Positions 32,441 through 40,793 of a stretch of DNA of 44,702 bases are shown here, piece after piece; position 1 is the stretch's first letter; the number at the start of each line of letters is the position of its first letter. The DNA is from Paulinella micropora (Eukaryota > Cercozoa > Imbricatea > Euglyphida), in assembly GCA_009731375.1 (NCBI GenBank), contig BJOX01000037.1:112544-157245 (forward strand). The letters run 5' to 3'. Under the pieces are notes generated by a model that was not told the origin of the DNA, searched no databases, and saw only the letters and a list, made by a program, of their open reading frames with translations. Both the position numbers and the translations under genes were made by a program.

Positions 32441-33012
32441 NNNNNNNNNNCCGAGGCCCGGGCCGCCCGCACGCACCCCGTGGTTTCCCGGTCGAGGTTG
32501 ACCAGCCTTATCTCCTGCAGCGCGGGGCGGCGGTCCTGGCGGCAGAATTCCGCACAGGTCTCGACGATAAGCCGCACGCCCTCCTCCCGGGGAAAGCCAA
32601 AGATCCCCGTAGCGATCGCCGGCACGGCCAGCCAGCGGAACCCACGCCGGTCGGCCTGCTCGAGCACGGCTCGCACGGCCTGGGCCAGTCGTTGGCGGTG
32701 TTCGGTGGTTAGCGGCTCCCCTTCCCGGACACAAGGGCCCACCACATGCAGTATCGCCTCCGCCCGCAGCGTGCCGGCAGTAGTCGCCGCGACCTCGCCC
32801 GGCCGCAGCCTACCGCCATTAGGCAGGAGCCAGGCCTGGCTCTCCCGGTTGATGGCCTCACCCCCCCTTTCTACGAGCGCTCTAGCCACCCCACCGTCGT
32901 GCTTAAGCCGAGAGTTGGCGGGGTTCACGAGAGCGCCGCGGCCGTCCCCAGCCTCGTCGCAGAGATTGCCTTGGTAGGCGCGGAGGAGGGTCCGTCCGGG
33001 CGGGGCCGCCAT
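32353..33012 (-). CDS. Macrodomain protein, MacroD-type (ADP-ribose binding/hydrolysis)
   Basis: Reads from ATG 33012. The macrodomain starts almost at once: LLRAYQGNL (the GDI-like strand), ALVNPANSRLKHDGGVARAL (N-x-A-N and the GG-V catalytic loop), AILHVVGP, and WLAVPAIATGIFGFP (the G-I-F-G diphosphate loop). The set fits MacroD-type hydrolases that remove mono-ADP-ribose or O-acetyl-ADP-ribose. Length to the gap is ~187 residues, about one domain. The 3' end is uncertain: a 10-N gap (32441-32450) and a poly-C run interrupt it, and the frame beyond (to TAG at 32353) is mostly poly-Gly, so the true stop may lie in the gap. Its first 88 nt overlap the 3' end of the upstream macrodomain-like gene in another frame, suggesting joint transcription. 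Confidence 0.85.
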
Positions 33013-34635
33013 TCGACCGCGCCGGGTATAGCCTGCGTGTAGAGCTCATCGAGACTGCCATAGTGCAGCAGGCTGATGTCGAGCACGGGGCCCGGGCCCG
33101 CCCCCGGGAGCTGCATTTCTCGCACCCGGTCGAGGGCCCAGTTAAGCGCGGCCGCGATAGCCCCGGGGGGATTGCCAAAGACCCCGCCCCCGACGGAGGT
33201 CAAGAAGACTGGCACGGGACGACGCGGCGCCGACCGCAAGTAGCGCCTCAACGCAAACAGCAGGGTGGCTTCGTACAGAGCTTCCAGCACGAGCCGGGCC
33301 AGCGGGTACCAGTCACCCACGCTGCCGTCATTCGGACCCACGGCGTACGTAAGGCCTAGCGCAGAACATAGCGCCTGGTGCACGAACTGCCGGGGGGCGG
33401 CGGCCCGCGGTGTGGGCAGCCAGAAGGTGTCCCCCTGGCGCGAGGCGAACGGCACCTCGGCCCCTTCGACGAAGCCCAAGCACAATTTGTCCCGGAGCTC
33501 TTGCCGCTGGACGTCCGTGTATTGCAGCAGGTGCTGCCTGACGAGCTTCATGTCTTGGCGGCCGCAGAACACGTAGCCGTTCTGCACTGGCAGGAAGCCC
33601 TGCTGGTCCTCTATCCGGTCCTGCAGCTGGCCCCGCAGGTGCTCGCGGACGCCCGAGAGGTTATCCGTCGGGGTGGTGTGGTACTGCCGGTAGAAGAGGG
33701 CCGGCGCGGTGGCCAGCACACAGTCGGGGCCCTGCGTGTGGTCGGAATAGTAGCAGGTGATGCCCCGATCGGGTGCGTGGTCGGGAGAGGGGGCCTCCCG
33801 GCAGTTGAACTGCGACGCGACCTGGAAGACGGCGCCGTGGTGCTGTGGGTCGCAATGCTCATTAAAGGCCGAACGAGTCACGCGGTGCGTCACCGACACG
33901 GGCGTGCGCCCCCGGCCTGCCGGCTGCCCGCGGGCCTCCTCGAGCACACTAGCCCTGAGCGCCCCTAGCGCCAGGACCTGGAATTTGCCCGCAGCGAACG
34001 TCTGGGCCGGCCGGCCCGGGGGCGTAAAGTGCAGGTAGGTGGTAGCGGGCGTCTCGAGGACCTGGTACCACTGCCGGAGGTCGTCGGGCACAGGTTTCAG
34101 AGAGCCCCGCTTCTTTTCCGCCAAGCCGAACAGCAGTTCAAACCAGCCGTCGCCAGTGGCCGAGGGCCCGTGCTCCGGGCGGTCGCCCAAGCCACTCCTG
34201 CGCTCGCCGGTGGCCGGGGGCCCGTGCTCCAGNNNNNNNNNNNNNNNNNNNNNNNNNNNNNNNNNNNNNNCCGTCGCCAGTGGCCGAGGGCCCGTGCTCC
34301 GGGCGGTCGCCCGAGCCACTCCTGCGCTCGCCGGTGGCCGGGGGCCCGTGCTCCAGGCGGTAGCCCAAGCCCCAGCTGCGCAGGTACCGCAGGTCTAGCG
34401 TCATTCGCAGCAGCAGCGTCGGTGACTCGTGCCGACCGGCCAGCGCCCGGGAATTGGCCCAAGCGCGCCAGGAGGGCTCTCGCGGTGTGGCGTACAGCAG
34501 GTCCAGGAAGCTGGCCAGGTAAGGAGGCAGCGCGCTCCGGCGCACGGCCTGGGCCTCAGGTGTGTCAGCGTTAAATGAGAAGCGAGCCGCCCGGTCTTGG
34601 CCCAAGGGGACACACCACAGCTCGGCAGTCTGCAT
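32925..34635 (-). CDS. Macrodomain-like protein of an unnamed protist/giant-virus-type family
   Basis: Starts at ATG 34635 (MQTAELWCVPLG). N-terminal ~95 residues, then a coding repeat (EHGPPATGERRSG...), interrupted by 38 N (34233-34270) that breaks the nominal frame, then ~430 residues to TGA at 32925. The second half has VFQVASQFNCREAPSP, GITCYYSDHTQGPDCVLA and YRQYH, followed by LVLEALYEATLLFAL and VFLTSVGGGVFGNPPGAI. I recognise this motif series from uncharacterised proteins of protists and large DNA viruses. The last motif resembles the diphosphate loop of macrodomains, so an ADP-ribose-related role is inferred. The 3' end overlaps the MacroD-type gene by 88 nt. A frame error making the two genes one protein cannot be ruled out. 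Confidence 0.65.
34140..34360 (-). repeat. Coding tandem repeat across a gap
   Basis: A ~85-bp block containing GTGGCCGAGGGCCCGTGCTC and GTGGCCGGGGGCCCGTGCTC occurs on both sides of the N run 34233-34270, with one or two substitutions. It encodes EHGPxATGxxRSGxGDRP-type repeats. Real copy number is unknown. Confidence 0.8.
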
Positions 34636-35090
34636 TTGTTAGACCACGGGGGAGAGGCCCAGGCGGCGAAGCAGGGAGAGGGGAGAGGAGGGGGGAGTCC
34701 TCGAGGGAAAGAGAAGGGGGGGAGCTGCCTCCGACGACCGCGAGCCAGCGCGGGGGTGGGAGGGGGCGCGCCCCCTGTCCGGGGCACCCGGCGACCCGGG
34801 GTCCTCGCAGCGCGTCCGGTGTGTGCTGGGCAAGCCCCTCGTGTTCCTCTGCCCTCGGGACCGCCCCCCTCTCCGAATCCGCCCTGGCGGCAAGACCGCC
34901 GGTGCCCTGTGCACGCGGCAGCCGAGGCTCGCCCCCTGGGGCACACAAGCTGTGCAGCCTACTCTAGGCACCCAGAGACCACTAGAGGGAAGAGGGAGAG
35001 AAGGCGTGCAGCCTGTCGTCGCTGCCCTGCTCTTGCATGCACCCAAAGCTAAACAAGCTAATAAGCGCCGCCGGTACCGGAGAGTGTAAG
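34636..35090. other. Intergenic GC-rich region, no gene recognised
   Basis: Purine-rich first half (34650-34720). Open frames are present in several phases, as expected at this GC content; none has a recognisable domain. Confidence 0.45.
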
Positions 35091-35246
35091 CTAGTCAGAC
35101 GGACCTAGAAGTTTACTGGGCCGGTCTGTGCACGGCTGGCATGCCAAGCTTAGTCAGTCATTTAATCAAACCAAAAATAAGTAACAGCTGGTTCCGTAGG
35201 CTAGCCCCTACCGACTAACTAACTTCAGCACTGTCCAGGCCGGCGG

Positions 35247-35555
35247 CTAGGCCGAATCGTCCACTTCCGCCTGCAGCACGGCGTGGATGCGAGCAAGGAT
35301 CCGCGCGATTCCTTGCAGCACTTGTAGGCGTTCGTCGGCGGAGTCGGGAAGGTGGCTGTCGCCGACGCCCGCGTTGCTCAGCGCTTGCCCCAGGATAGCC
35401 CGTACGTAGCCCGGTCCCTCCCTAGGTAGCCCCTGCTGCGCATAGCTCGCATCGACGCTGGGCTTGGCTGAGTCGCACAGAAAGCGGAGGATTTCCTGGG
35501 CGTCATTGGACAGCGTATTCACGGCAGCAGAGCTTACATTCTGTTGGTCAGGCAT
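35247..35555 (-). CDS. Unknown 102-residue protein, left paralogue
   Basis: ATG 35555 (MPDQQNVSSAAVN) to TAG 35247. Small, acidic and mostly helical-looking, with the conserved core AQEILRFLCDSAKP, GLPREGPGYVRAILGQAL and SADERLQVLQ; no signal peptide or membrane segment. It differs from the right-arm paralogue (36118-36426) at 21 of 102 positions by my alignment, same length with no indel. Conservation of frame and length while the flanks drift indicates selection on both proteins. The genes point away from each other across a 562-bp region that must hold both promoters. Function unknown; a structural or regulatory small protein is possible. Confidence 0.85.
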   Translation of the reverse strand: MPDQQNVSSAAVNTLSNDAQEILRFLCDSAKPSVDASYAQQGLPREGPGYVRAILGQALSNAGVGDSHLPDSADERLQVLQGIARILARIHAVLQAEVDDSA

Positions 35556-36117
35556 CGCTGTGGGTAGGCCGCGAGTAGCCGGAGCTAGGTCGTCGTGGGT
35601 TGAAAGACGCAGGTCTTGTGAGCCGGTCGTGGCGAGCCTGGCCAGAGCGCGCCCCCCCCCCCAGCGCGCGCCCACCCAGCACGCGCGTGCGCCTGGCCGG
35701 CGCGTTTCGGCCAGCGCGCGCGTGCTCGTGTCACGCATGTTCCACCGGCGCGCGCGTGCCCGTGTCTAGTGTAAGGGGGGAGGGACGCGCCCCCCCCTTC
35801 GACGGCGCCGGGCGCGCGCCGGGGCCAAGCGGCCTCCCCCCTCCCCTCCCGTATGACTGGCAGTCGCACGCGCGGCCGCACGCGTGGGGGGATGGGAAGA
35901 GGCGTGCTGCCCCTGTCGGGGCGCCGGCGCGCGCCCGACCTGCGCCCAAGGGGAAGGGCTTGCCCCTCCCAGCGCGCGGCACGAAGACGCATGGCACGGG
36001 CACGCCCGCCCCGGCCGGGAGCGCGCTGCCCAGGCTCGCCCCGACCGGCTCCCACTATACCTGCGTCTCGCAACCCACGACAACCTAGCTCTTGCTACCC
36101 GCGGCCTACTCGTCGCG
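35556..36117. promoter_or_regulatory. Divergent intergenic region, candidate bidirectional promoter or replication origin
   Basis: Separates the starts of the two paralogues. The outer ~100 bp on each side belong to the inverted-repeat arms; the centre is very GC-rich with GCGCGC runs and CTC/CCC tracts. It has stop-free frames but no recognisable protein. The role is inferred from geometry alone. Confidence 0.45.
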
Positions 36118-36426
36118 ATGCCCGAGCAACAGAATGTAAGCTCCGCTGCTGTGAATGCGCTGTCCCAGGACGCCCAGGAGATCCTCCGCTTGCTGTGCGA
36201 GTCGGCCAAGCCCGGCGTCGATGCGAGCTATGCGCGGCAGGGGTTGCCCAGGCAGGGACCGGGCTACGTACGGGCTATCCTGGGGCAAGCGCTGAGGCAC
36301 GCGGGCGTCAGTAACAGCCACTTGCCCGGCTCTGCCGACGAACGCCTACAAGTGCTGCAAGAAATCGCGCGGAGCCGTGCTCGCCTCCGCGCCAGGCTGT
36401 TGGCAGAGGTGGACTATTCGGCCTAG
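36118..36426 (+). CDS. Unknown 102-residue protein, right paralogue
   Basis: ATG 36118 (MPEQQNVSSAAVN) to TAG 36424-36426. Same length as the left paralogue, about 79% identical, with differences concentrated in the last 20 residues (ARSRARLRARLLAEV versus ARILARIHAVLQAEV). Mostly conservative changes elsewhere (D/E, N/Q, F/L). No signal peptide, membrane segment or known domain. The next gene downstream on this strand starts about 490 bp later. Confidence 0.85.
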   Translation: MPEQQNVSSAAVNALSQDAQEILRLLCESAKPGVDASYARQGLPRQGPGYVRAILGQALRHAGVSNSHLPGSADERLQVLQEIARSRARLRARLLAEVDYSA

Positions 36427-36919
36427 CCGCCGGCCTGGACAGTGCCAGAGTTAGTTGTTCGGTAGGAGCTAACCTACCGCCAACCAGCTGTCACTGTTGG
36501 CTTCCTTCAATGACTGGCTAAGCTTGGCCCGCCAGCAGCCGGCCCGGTCGACTTTGGCTAGGTCCGCCCGACTAGACTAGCTGACTCCTCCCCCCCACTG
36601 GCTAGGTCCGCCTGACTAGCTGACCCCCTCTGGTACCGGCGGTGTGGGTAGCCACGGCGGGCCACGCCGGCACGAGGCCCGTGCCCCCACGCGGGCGCCT
36701 CCTCCCTTCATCCCTCCTCGCCGGCCGGCCGACCAGGGGCCGGCCTCCCTAGGGTGGCGTTCTCCCCTGTGCGGCGAGGAGGGGGGACCGCGCGCACGCC
36801 CCGGGGCACGGGGAGGGGGGGGGGGGCCGCGCACGCGGGCCCCCCCGCCTGCCCCGGCCCAGAAGCCCAGCTCGCCCCGACACGCAGCAGCACCCCGCGA
36901 ACTCATTGAGCCCGGCGCT
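36427..36919. other. Intergenic region with CTAG-rich direct repeats
   Basis: The first ~190 bp are the outer part of the inverted-repeat arm. GGCTAGGTCCGCC followed by GACTAG... occurs twice (about 36558 and 36600). The rest is GC-rich with poly-G near 36811. No gene recognised. Confidence 0.45.
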
Positions 36920-37705
36920 ATGCACGGTACCACGCGCACCTATACCGTCCTGCACCCCCGGCAGCCCCCCGTCCAGCTGGTCTTCGCCATCGAGGAGGAG
37001 CCCGGGGCCCCGCGCGCGGAACTCCGTGACGGCTGGCGTCGCTTGCTGGACTACGTGTGCGACCCCGCCCACGGCTTGCCTGCCCACCCCTGGGCCCAAG
37101 AGGCGCTGCCGCTGCTGCGGCGCGTGCTCGCCCAGCCAGACTTCCTGGCGCACTGTGCCGGGCTGGACCGGCAGGAGGAGCGGGCCGTGGGCTACAGCGA
37201 GGGCCAGCTCCGGGAGCTGGTCCGGCGGGCCCCGGAGGTGCGCCTGCCGCTCCTGGACGGACCCTGGCGGGAGGGCGACTGGGCTAGCCTCCGCGAGGTC
37301 GTAGCCGCGCTCAGCGCCGCGACGGACCCTTACCAGCACTTGCAGGCGCAACAGGATGCCGCACTGCTGTACGGGCACGACCTGGGGAGCCCGGGGGGCG
37401 ACGAGACCTCGAGCCGCCGGTGGCTGCGCCTCCACCCCTACACCCAAGTGGTGCACACGGCGCGTGCAGCGCTGGCCTCGGAGCTGCTGGGTGGTGGGCA
37501 GAGTAGGCCGCGGGCCGGGGCTCGCAAGAAGCACAAGGGCGGAGAGAGGGAGCACGCGCGCGGCGTACTGGTGCCGGCGGCGCTGGCGGAGCTAGCGGCC
37601 CGGGACGAGCCCGTTGTGCTGAACGTGCTGGCCCGCCAGCTGCTGTTGCGAGAGGCAGGGGACCTGCAGGCCGTGGTAGCGGAGCTACGAGAGTCGACGC
37701 GCTAG
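36920..37705 (+). CDS. Unknown 261-residue protein, upstream part of a TAG-interrupted frame
   Basis: ATG 36920 (MHGTTRTYTVLHP) to TAG 37703-37705. Strong third-position GC. Early beta-like segments (QLVFAIEEEPG), then helical regions rich in Leu, Arg and Ala; a basic patch ARKKHKGGERE near residues 197-207; a helical C-terminus. No transmembrane segment and no recognised domain. The very next codons (CAG CCC AGG ...) stay in the same frame, keep high third-position GC, and are open for ~490 codons, so this may be the first part of one long protein. CAG directly after TAG partly matches the known leaky context UAG-CAR-YYA. Alternatives: two adjacent genes, or an amber mutation in a decaying copy. 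Confidence 0.7.
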   Translation: MHGTTRTYTVLHPRQPPVQLVFAIEEEPGAPRAELRDGWRRLLDYVCDPAHGLPAHPWAQEALPLLRRVLAQPDFLAHCAGLDRQEERAVGYSEGQLRELVRRAPEVRLPLLDGPWREGDWASLREVVAALSAATDPYQHLQAQQDAALLYGHDLGSPGGDETSSRRWLRLHPYTQVVHTARAALASELLGGGQSRPRAGARKKHKGGEREHARGVLVPAALAELAARDEPVVLNVLARQLLLREAGDLQAVVAELRESTR

Positions 37706-39178
37706 CAGCCCAGGACGCTGGGCTTGTCGCTGCCGGCGGCCGGTCGCGGGGCGCTCGTGGCCAGCCAACGCTTCTGCTCCTGCCTGTACGTCGCGGCGAC
37801 GGCGACGCAGGCCGCGGCCGCGGCCGGCAGCATGGAGAGCCTGGGCGGCCTCCAGCAGCGCCAGGTGCTGCACTCGGTGCTGGACACGCTGCGGGCCCTG
37901 CAGGACCAGCTGCTGGGCTGCGGCGCCGGCCTGGTGGCCAAGCAACGCTGGCTGTACGTGCTGTACCAATGGGCCAGGGTGTGGGAGAAGACCGGCCAGG
38001 CGCTGAGCGCGGCCGCCCTGGAGCTGTACCGCACGGCGCTAGAGGTCCTGCCGCTGGGGCTGGCCCCGGTGCTCCGGGCCCCGCACACGGCGGACAGGGG
38101 CGCGGCGCTGCTGCGGGTGGACCCCGTCAGCCGGGACCGCCTGCTGGCGGTGCTGCCCTTGTTGGGTTTCGGGCTGGGCAGACGGGGGGGCCAGGTCTTC
38201 TGCTTTGCCGCCGACGCCCAGGGCGAGCTGCAACACCGGGCCTGCCCCCTGCGCCTGCTGGCCGACAGGGCGCGGGGGCGCCTCTACCTGCCCGTGCACT
38301 GCGCGCCCGGCACGAGGGACGTGGCGACGCCGGGGGAGGCGGTGCAAGAGACCCGCCGGGCGCTGCAGGCCCTGGCCCGGTCGCACTGCGTGGACCCGGC
38401 GAGTTCGGACCTGTTGGCGAGCCTGCCCCCGAGCGTGGACGGGCCCGTGGGGCCACGGCGCCCGGCCGGCCCACGGCTGGCGCTGCTGCCTGACACGTTT
38501 GCCACCGACGCGGAGGAGGATTGCTCGTTGACGGACTACCTGGTCTACCTAGGCACGACCCTCGCCGGCGGCACGACCCTCGCCGGCGGCACGGCGCACC
38601 TCGGCGGGGCCTGGCCGGGGCGTGCGGACGGCCCGGCTTGGTTCGTGGCGCAGCCGGCGCAGTCGGTGCGGACTTTGGCCGAGCAGCAGGCAATAGAGGA
38701 GCTGGCCCACAGCCCCGTCGTCTGCGAGTGCTGGGCCGGCCGCGGCCGCTGCACCAAGTGGCTCCGGCGTTGGTGGGGGGAGTCCGGCGGGGAGCGCCTG
38801 CAACTCGTGGTCGACGCGCGGGCCGCGTGGGACCAGCTGCGGCCCGCCGATGCCACCGACCACACGGACCAGGGCCGGGCCCAGTTGTTTGTGCTGGCCG
38901 CGTACCTGGGGCCCCGGGCGGCGGCCGCCGCCTCCCCGGATCAGCCAACCGGGGCGGAAACTCCCCGAGGGGAAAAAGAGGACGAGTCGAAGTCAGAGGA
39001 CGAGTCGGAGTCAGAGGACGAGCCAGAGCCAGCGGACGAGCCAGGGTCAGAGGACGAGTCGGAGTCAGAGGACGAGTCGGAGTCGGAGGACGAGCCGGAC
39101 GAGGAGGCTCCCCCAGAAGGGGGAGAGCTCCCTGCGGGGGGGGGGGGGGGGGGGGGGGGAAAAANNNNNNNNNNGTAG
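37706..39178 (+). CDS. Unknown protein with acidic repeat tail, in frame with the preceding ORF
   Basis: Open from just after the TAG at 37705 to the gap at 39165-39174. The first in-frame ATG is 37832 (MESLGGLQQRQVLHSV), if this is a separate gene. Leu/Ala/Arg-rich helical body, an ~18-bp in-frame tandem duplication (GTTLAG repeated near 38555-38595), a Cys/Trp segment VVCECWAGRGRCTKWLRRWW, then a strongly acidic C-terminus of SEDESESEDEPE-type repeats (38980-39100), and a poly-Gly run from poly-G. Acidic Ser/Glu/Asp tails often bind basic proteins or carry phosphorylation sites. No domain recognised. The 3' end is lost in the poly-G/N gap; TAG TAA occurs a few bases after it in one phase. 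Confidence 0.65.
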   Translation, partial: QPRTLGLSLPAAGRGALVASQRFCSCLYVAATATQAAAAAGSMESLGGLQQRQVLHSVLDTLRALQDQLLGCGAGLVAKQRWLYVLYQWARVWEKTGQALSAAALELYRTALEVLPLGLAPVLRAPHTADRGAALLRVDPVSRDRLLAVLPLLGFGLGRRGGQVFCFAADAQGELQHRACPLRLLADRARGRLYLPVHCAPGTRDVATPGEAVQETRRALQALARSHCVDPASSDLLASLPPSVDGPVGPRRPAGPRLALLPDTFATDAEEDCSLTDYLVYLGTTLAGGTTLAGGTAHLGGAWPGRADGPAWFVAQPAQSVRTLAEQQAIEELAHSPVVCECWAGRGRCTKWLRRWWGESGGERLQLVVDARAAWDQLRPADATDHTDQGRAQLFVLAAYLGPRAAAAASPDQPTGAETPRGEKEDESKSEDESESEDEPEPADEPGSEDESESEDESESEDEPDEEAPPEGGELPAGGGGGGGGKXXXX

Positions 39179-39203
39179 TAAAGAGCCGGGGTCCCTGGAG
39201 CCC

Positions 39204-39239
<36 letters not shown>

Positions 39240-39374
39240 GAAAGAGCGTCAGGCAGGTTTTTCTAGCCGGTTCCTGCACGCTCGCGCGCGCTCTCTCTCC
39301 CCGTCTACCTGGCCGCAGGGGGCCCGCCTCTGCGTGCTCAGTACAAGCGAATTAAGACCAGGGGAATGGCTCCT

Positions 39375-39432
<58 letters not shown>

Positions 39433-39435
39433 GGG
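39136..39435. repeat. Poly-G, (GA)n and poly-C tracts with 10-N gap
   Basis: Poly-G 39137-39160, N 39165-39174, (GA)n about 39205-39245, and poly-C about 39379-39430 followed by N 39436-39445. No gene between the acidic protein and the Sel1 protein. Confidence 0.85.
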
Positions 39436-39514
39436 NNNNNNNNNNGTCGCGCTTATTGTTCCTGCTAGGTAAAGAGATACCACTAACTTTTTCTCCCGCC
39501 GGCGGATTTCGGAC

Positions 39515-39955
39515 ATGGCCCAGGGCCAAAGCGCCAGGCAGAGGGCGAGGACGGCTCGGTACGCCCAGGCGGCCGCGCAAGGCGACGCCCGTTACCAGTG
39601 CCACCTTGGGCTCTGCTACGCGCAAGGCGCGGGTGTGGCCCAGGACTTTACCCTAGCAGCGCAGTGGTATACGCGGGCAGCTGAGCACGGCCACGCGGGC
39701 GCTCAGTTCCTGCTCGGCGCTTGTTACGAGAGGGGCCAGGGCGTGACACAAGACACTGCCAAGGCCATGGAGTGGTACAGACGAGCGGCTGCACAGCACA
39801 ACACCAGCGCCCTGCGGGCGCTGGGCGTACTGTATTATTTTTGCGACGACGGGGTGGCCAGGGACCTTGCCACGGCCAAGGACTTGTTCACGCGGGCGGC
39901 CGCGCAGGGCGACGCCAGCTCTCTGTGGTGGCTTGCTAGGAAGGACCTGCGCTAG
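39515..39955 (+). CDS. Sel1-like repeat (SLR) protein
   Basis: 146 residues from ATG 39515 to TAG 39953-39955. Three to four Sel1-like repeats of 36 residues from about residue 17, recognisable by AAAQGDARYQCHLGLCYAQG, AAEHGHAGAQFLLGACYERG, AAAQHNTSALRALGVLYY and AAAQGDASS, with the A-x-x-W-Y-x-R-A-A helix between them. SLR proteins are alpha-solenoid scaffolds that bind other proteins. They occur in bacteria, eukaryotes and large DNA viruses. No signal peptide, so probably cytosolic. The length is short for the family but the repeat phase is intact. It stands alone on the plus strand between two poly-G/C tracts. Confidence 0.9.
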   Translation: MAQGQSARQRARTARYAQAAAQGDARYQCHLGLCYAQGAGVAQDFTLAAQWYTRAAEHGHAGAQFLLGACYERGQGVTQDTAKAMEWYRRAAAQHNTSALRALGVLYYFCDDGVARDLATAKDLFTRAAAQGDASSLWWLARKDLR

Positions 39956-40661
39956 AGCTGGCACTTGCTAGCTACGCTGATGTGTTGTACCTCGAGCGGC
40001 AGGACGCGGCTACTACGGGGCGGGTACTGGGGGCCCCACAGCGCGGTGGCTCTTCAATCCCTACCCTTGCTCTGCACTCCCCTTCGCCCAGAGCAGCTAC
40101 GGCACACAGCAGGGGGGGGGGGGGGGGGGGGGGACNNNNNNNNNNCGGACGACGGTGCGGCCTCTCCCTCTCCTGCTCGTTCGGGCTTTGGCCTTCGCGG
40201 GATCTCGTCACCCCAAGGGGGGGAAAGGCGGGGGAGAGCCAAGTCAGTGTAGAGAGCAGGAATTCTTTTTATTAAAGCTAGACGTTCTTAAGCTAGAGCA
40301 AGCGTGCAGGAAAGAAATCCTTGACAAAGAAGCCAGACGCGCTGGGACTGGACGCAGAGAACTAGCAGGGGCCAGGACGGGTTTTCTCCCCGGGCCTTGG
40401 TCCGCCGCACGTGCTGTCCCTGCCCCGAACCTAGGCCGGCTGCAGGAGGCCAGGGGAGGGGCGTGTGCACAGCGAAGAAGAGAGCACCGTCCGGTTCCAT
40501 CCTGCGCGCGGCCGCCGAGGTAGCCGCCCCACGCTGCCCCTCGCGCACCGAGCCGCCTGCCGCCGCCAGCCACGCACCCCTCCCCCTCGTCCGGGACCGG
40601 CAACGAGCGTGCCGGCCGGCCCCCCCCCGGCTGGCGCTCCCTAGCGCGTGCGCGCCTCCGC
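39956..40661. other. Intergenic region with poly-G, gap and a minus-strand poly(A) signal
   Basis: Poly-G 40112-40133, N 40136-40145. TTTATT at 40268-40273 is AATAAA on the minus strand and could serve the small minus gene at 40662-40793. Open frames here have low third-position GC, unlike the neighbouring genes, so I call none. Confidence 0.5.
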
Positions 40662-40793
40662 CTATTCGCGCCAGGGTACCGCACGCCAGAGCTGCGAGGC
40701 GGTGTCTTCGGGCCTCGGGCCGGCCGGCCAGACGGGATAGTCGGGCGGGGGCCTAGGCCACCTCTTGGACTTGTCCTTGCGCTTCTTGAACAT
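40662..40793 (-). CDS. Small basic protein with a PPxY motif (43 residues)
   Basis: ATG 40793 (MFKKRKDKSKRW) to TAG 40662. Very high third-position GC supports coding. Basic N-terminus, then PRPPPDYPVWPAGP: PPDY is a PPxY motif, which in many proteins recruits WW-domain (NEDD4-type) ubiquitin ligases. The frame is also open upstream of the ATG (LAPTSA) to the N gap 40816-40825, so this could be the C-terminal end of a longer protein. Its ATG overlaps, on the opposite strand, a possible ATG of the next gene (40792). Too short to be sure. Confidence 0.45.
   Translation of the reverse strand: MFKKRKDKSKRWPRPPPDYPVWPAGPRPEDTASQLWRAVPWRE

Larger units (their letters stand above)
35091..36615. repeat. 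Large imperfect inverted repeat carrying divergent paralogues
   Basis: Left arm ~35091-35655 and right arm ~36022-36615 are reverse complements over the whole 102-codon genes, their upstream regions (CTGCGTCT...CAACCCACGAC...ACCTAGCTC) and their 3' flanks (CCGCCGGCCTGGACAGTGC; GACTGGCTAAGCTTGG / GACTGACTAAGCTTGG). A ~365-bp non-homologous spacer lies between the arms. Confidence 0.85.

Noticed and set aside
34401-34946. Minus-strand ORF with Arg/Pro/Gly-rich product
   Set aside because: It overlaps the better-supported macrodomain-like gene start and looks like a GC-rich shadow frame.
40155-40523. Plus-strand ORF of 122 codons
   Set aside because: Low third-position GC in its middle, unlike neighbouring island genes, and no recognisable domain.
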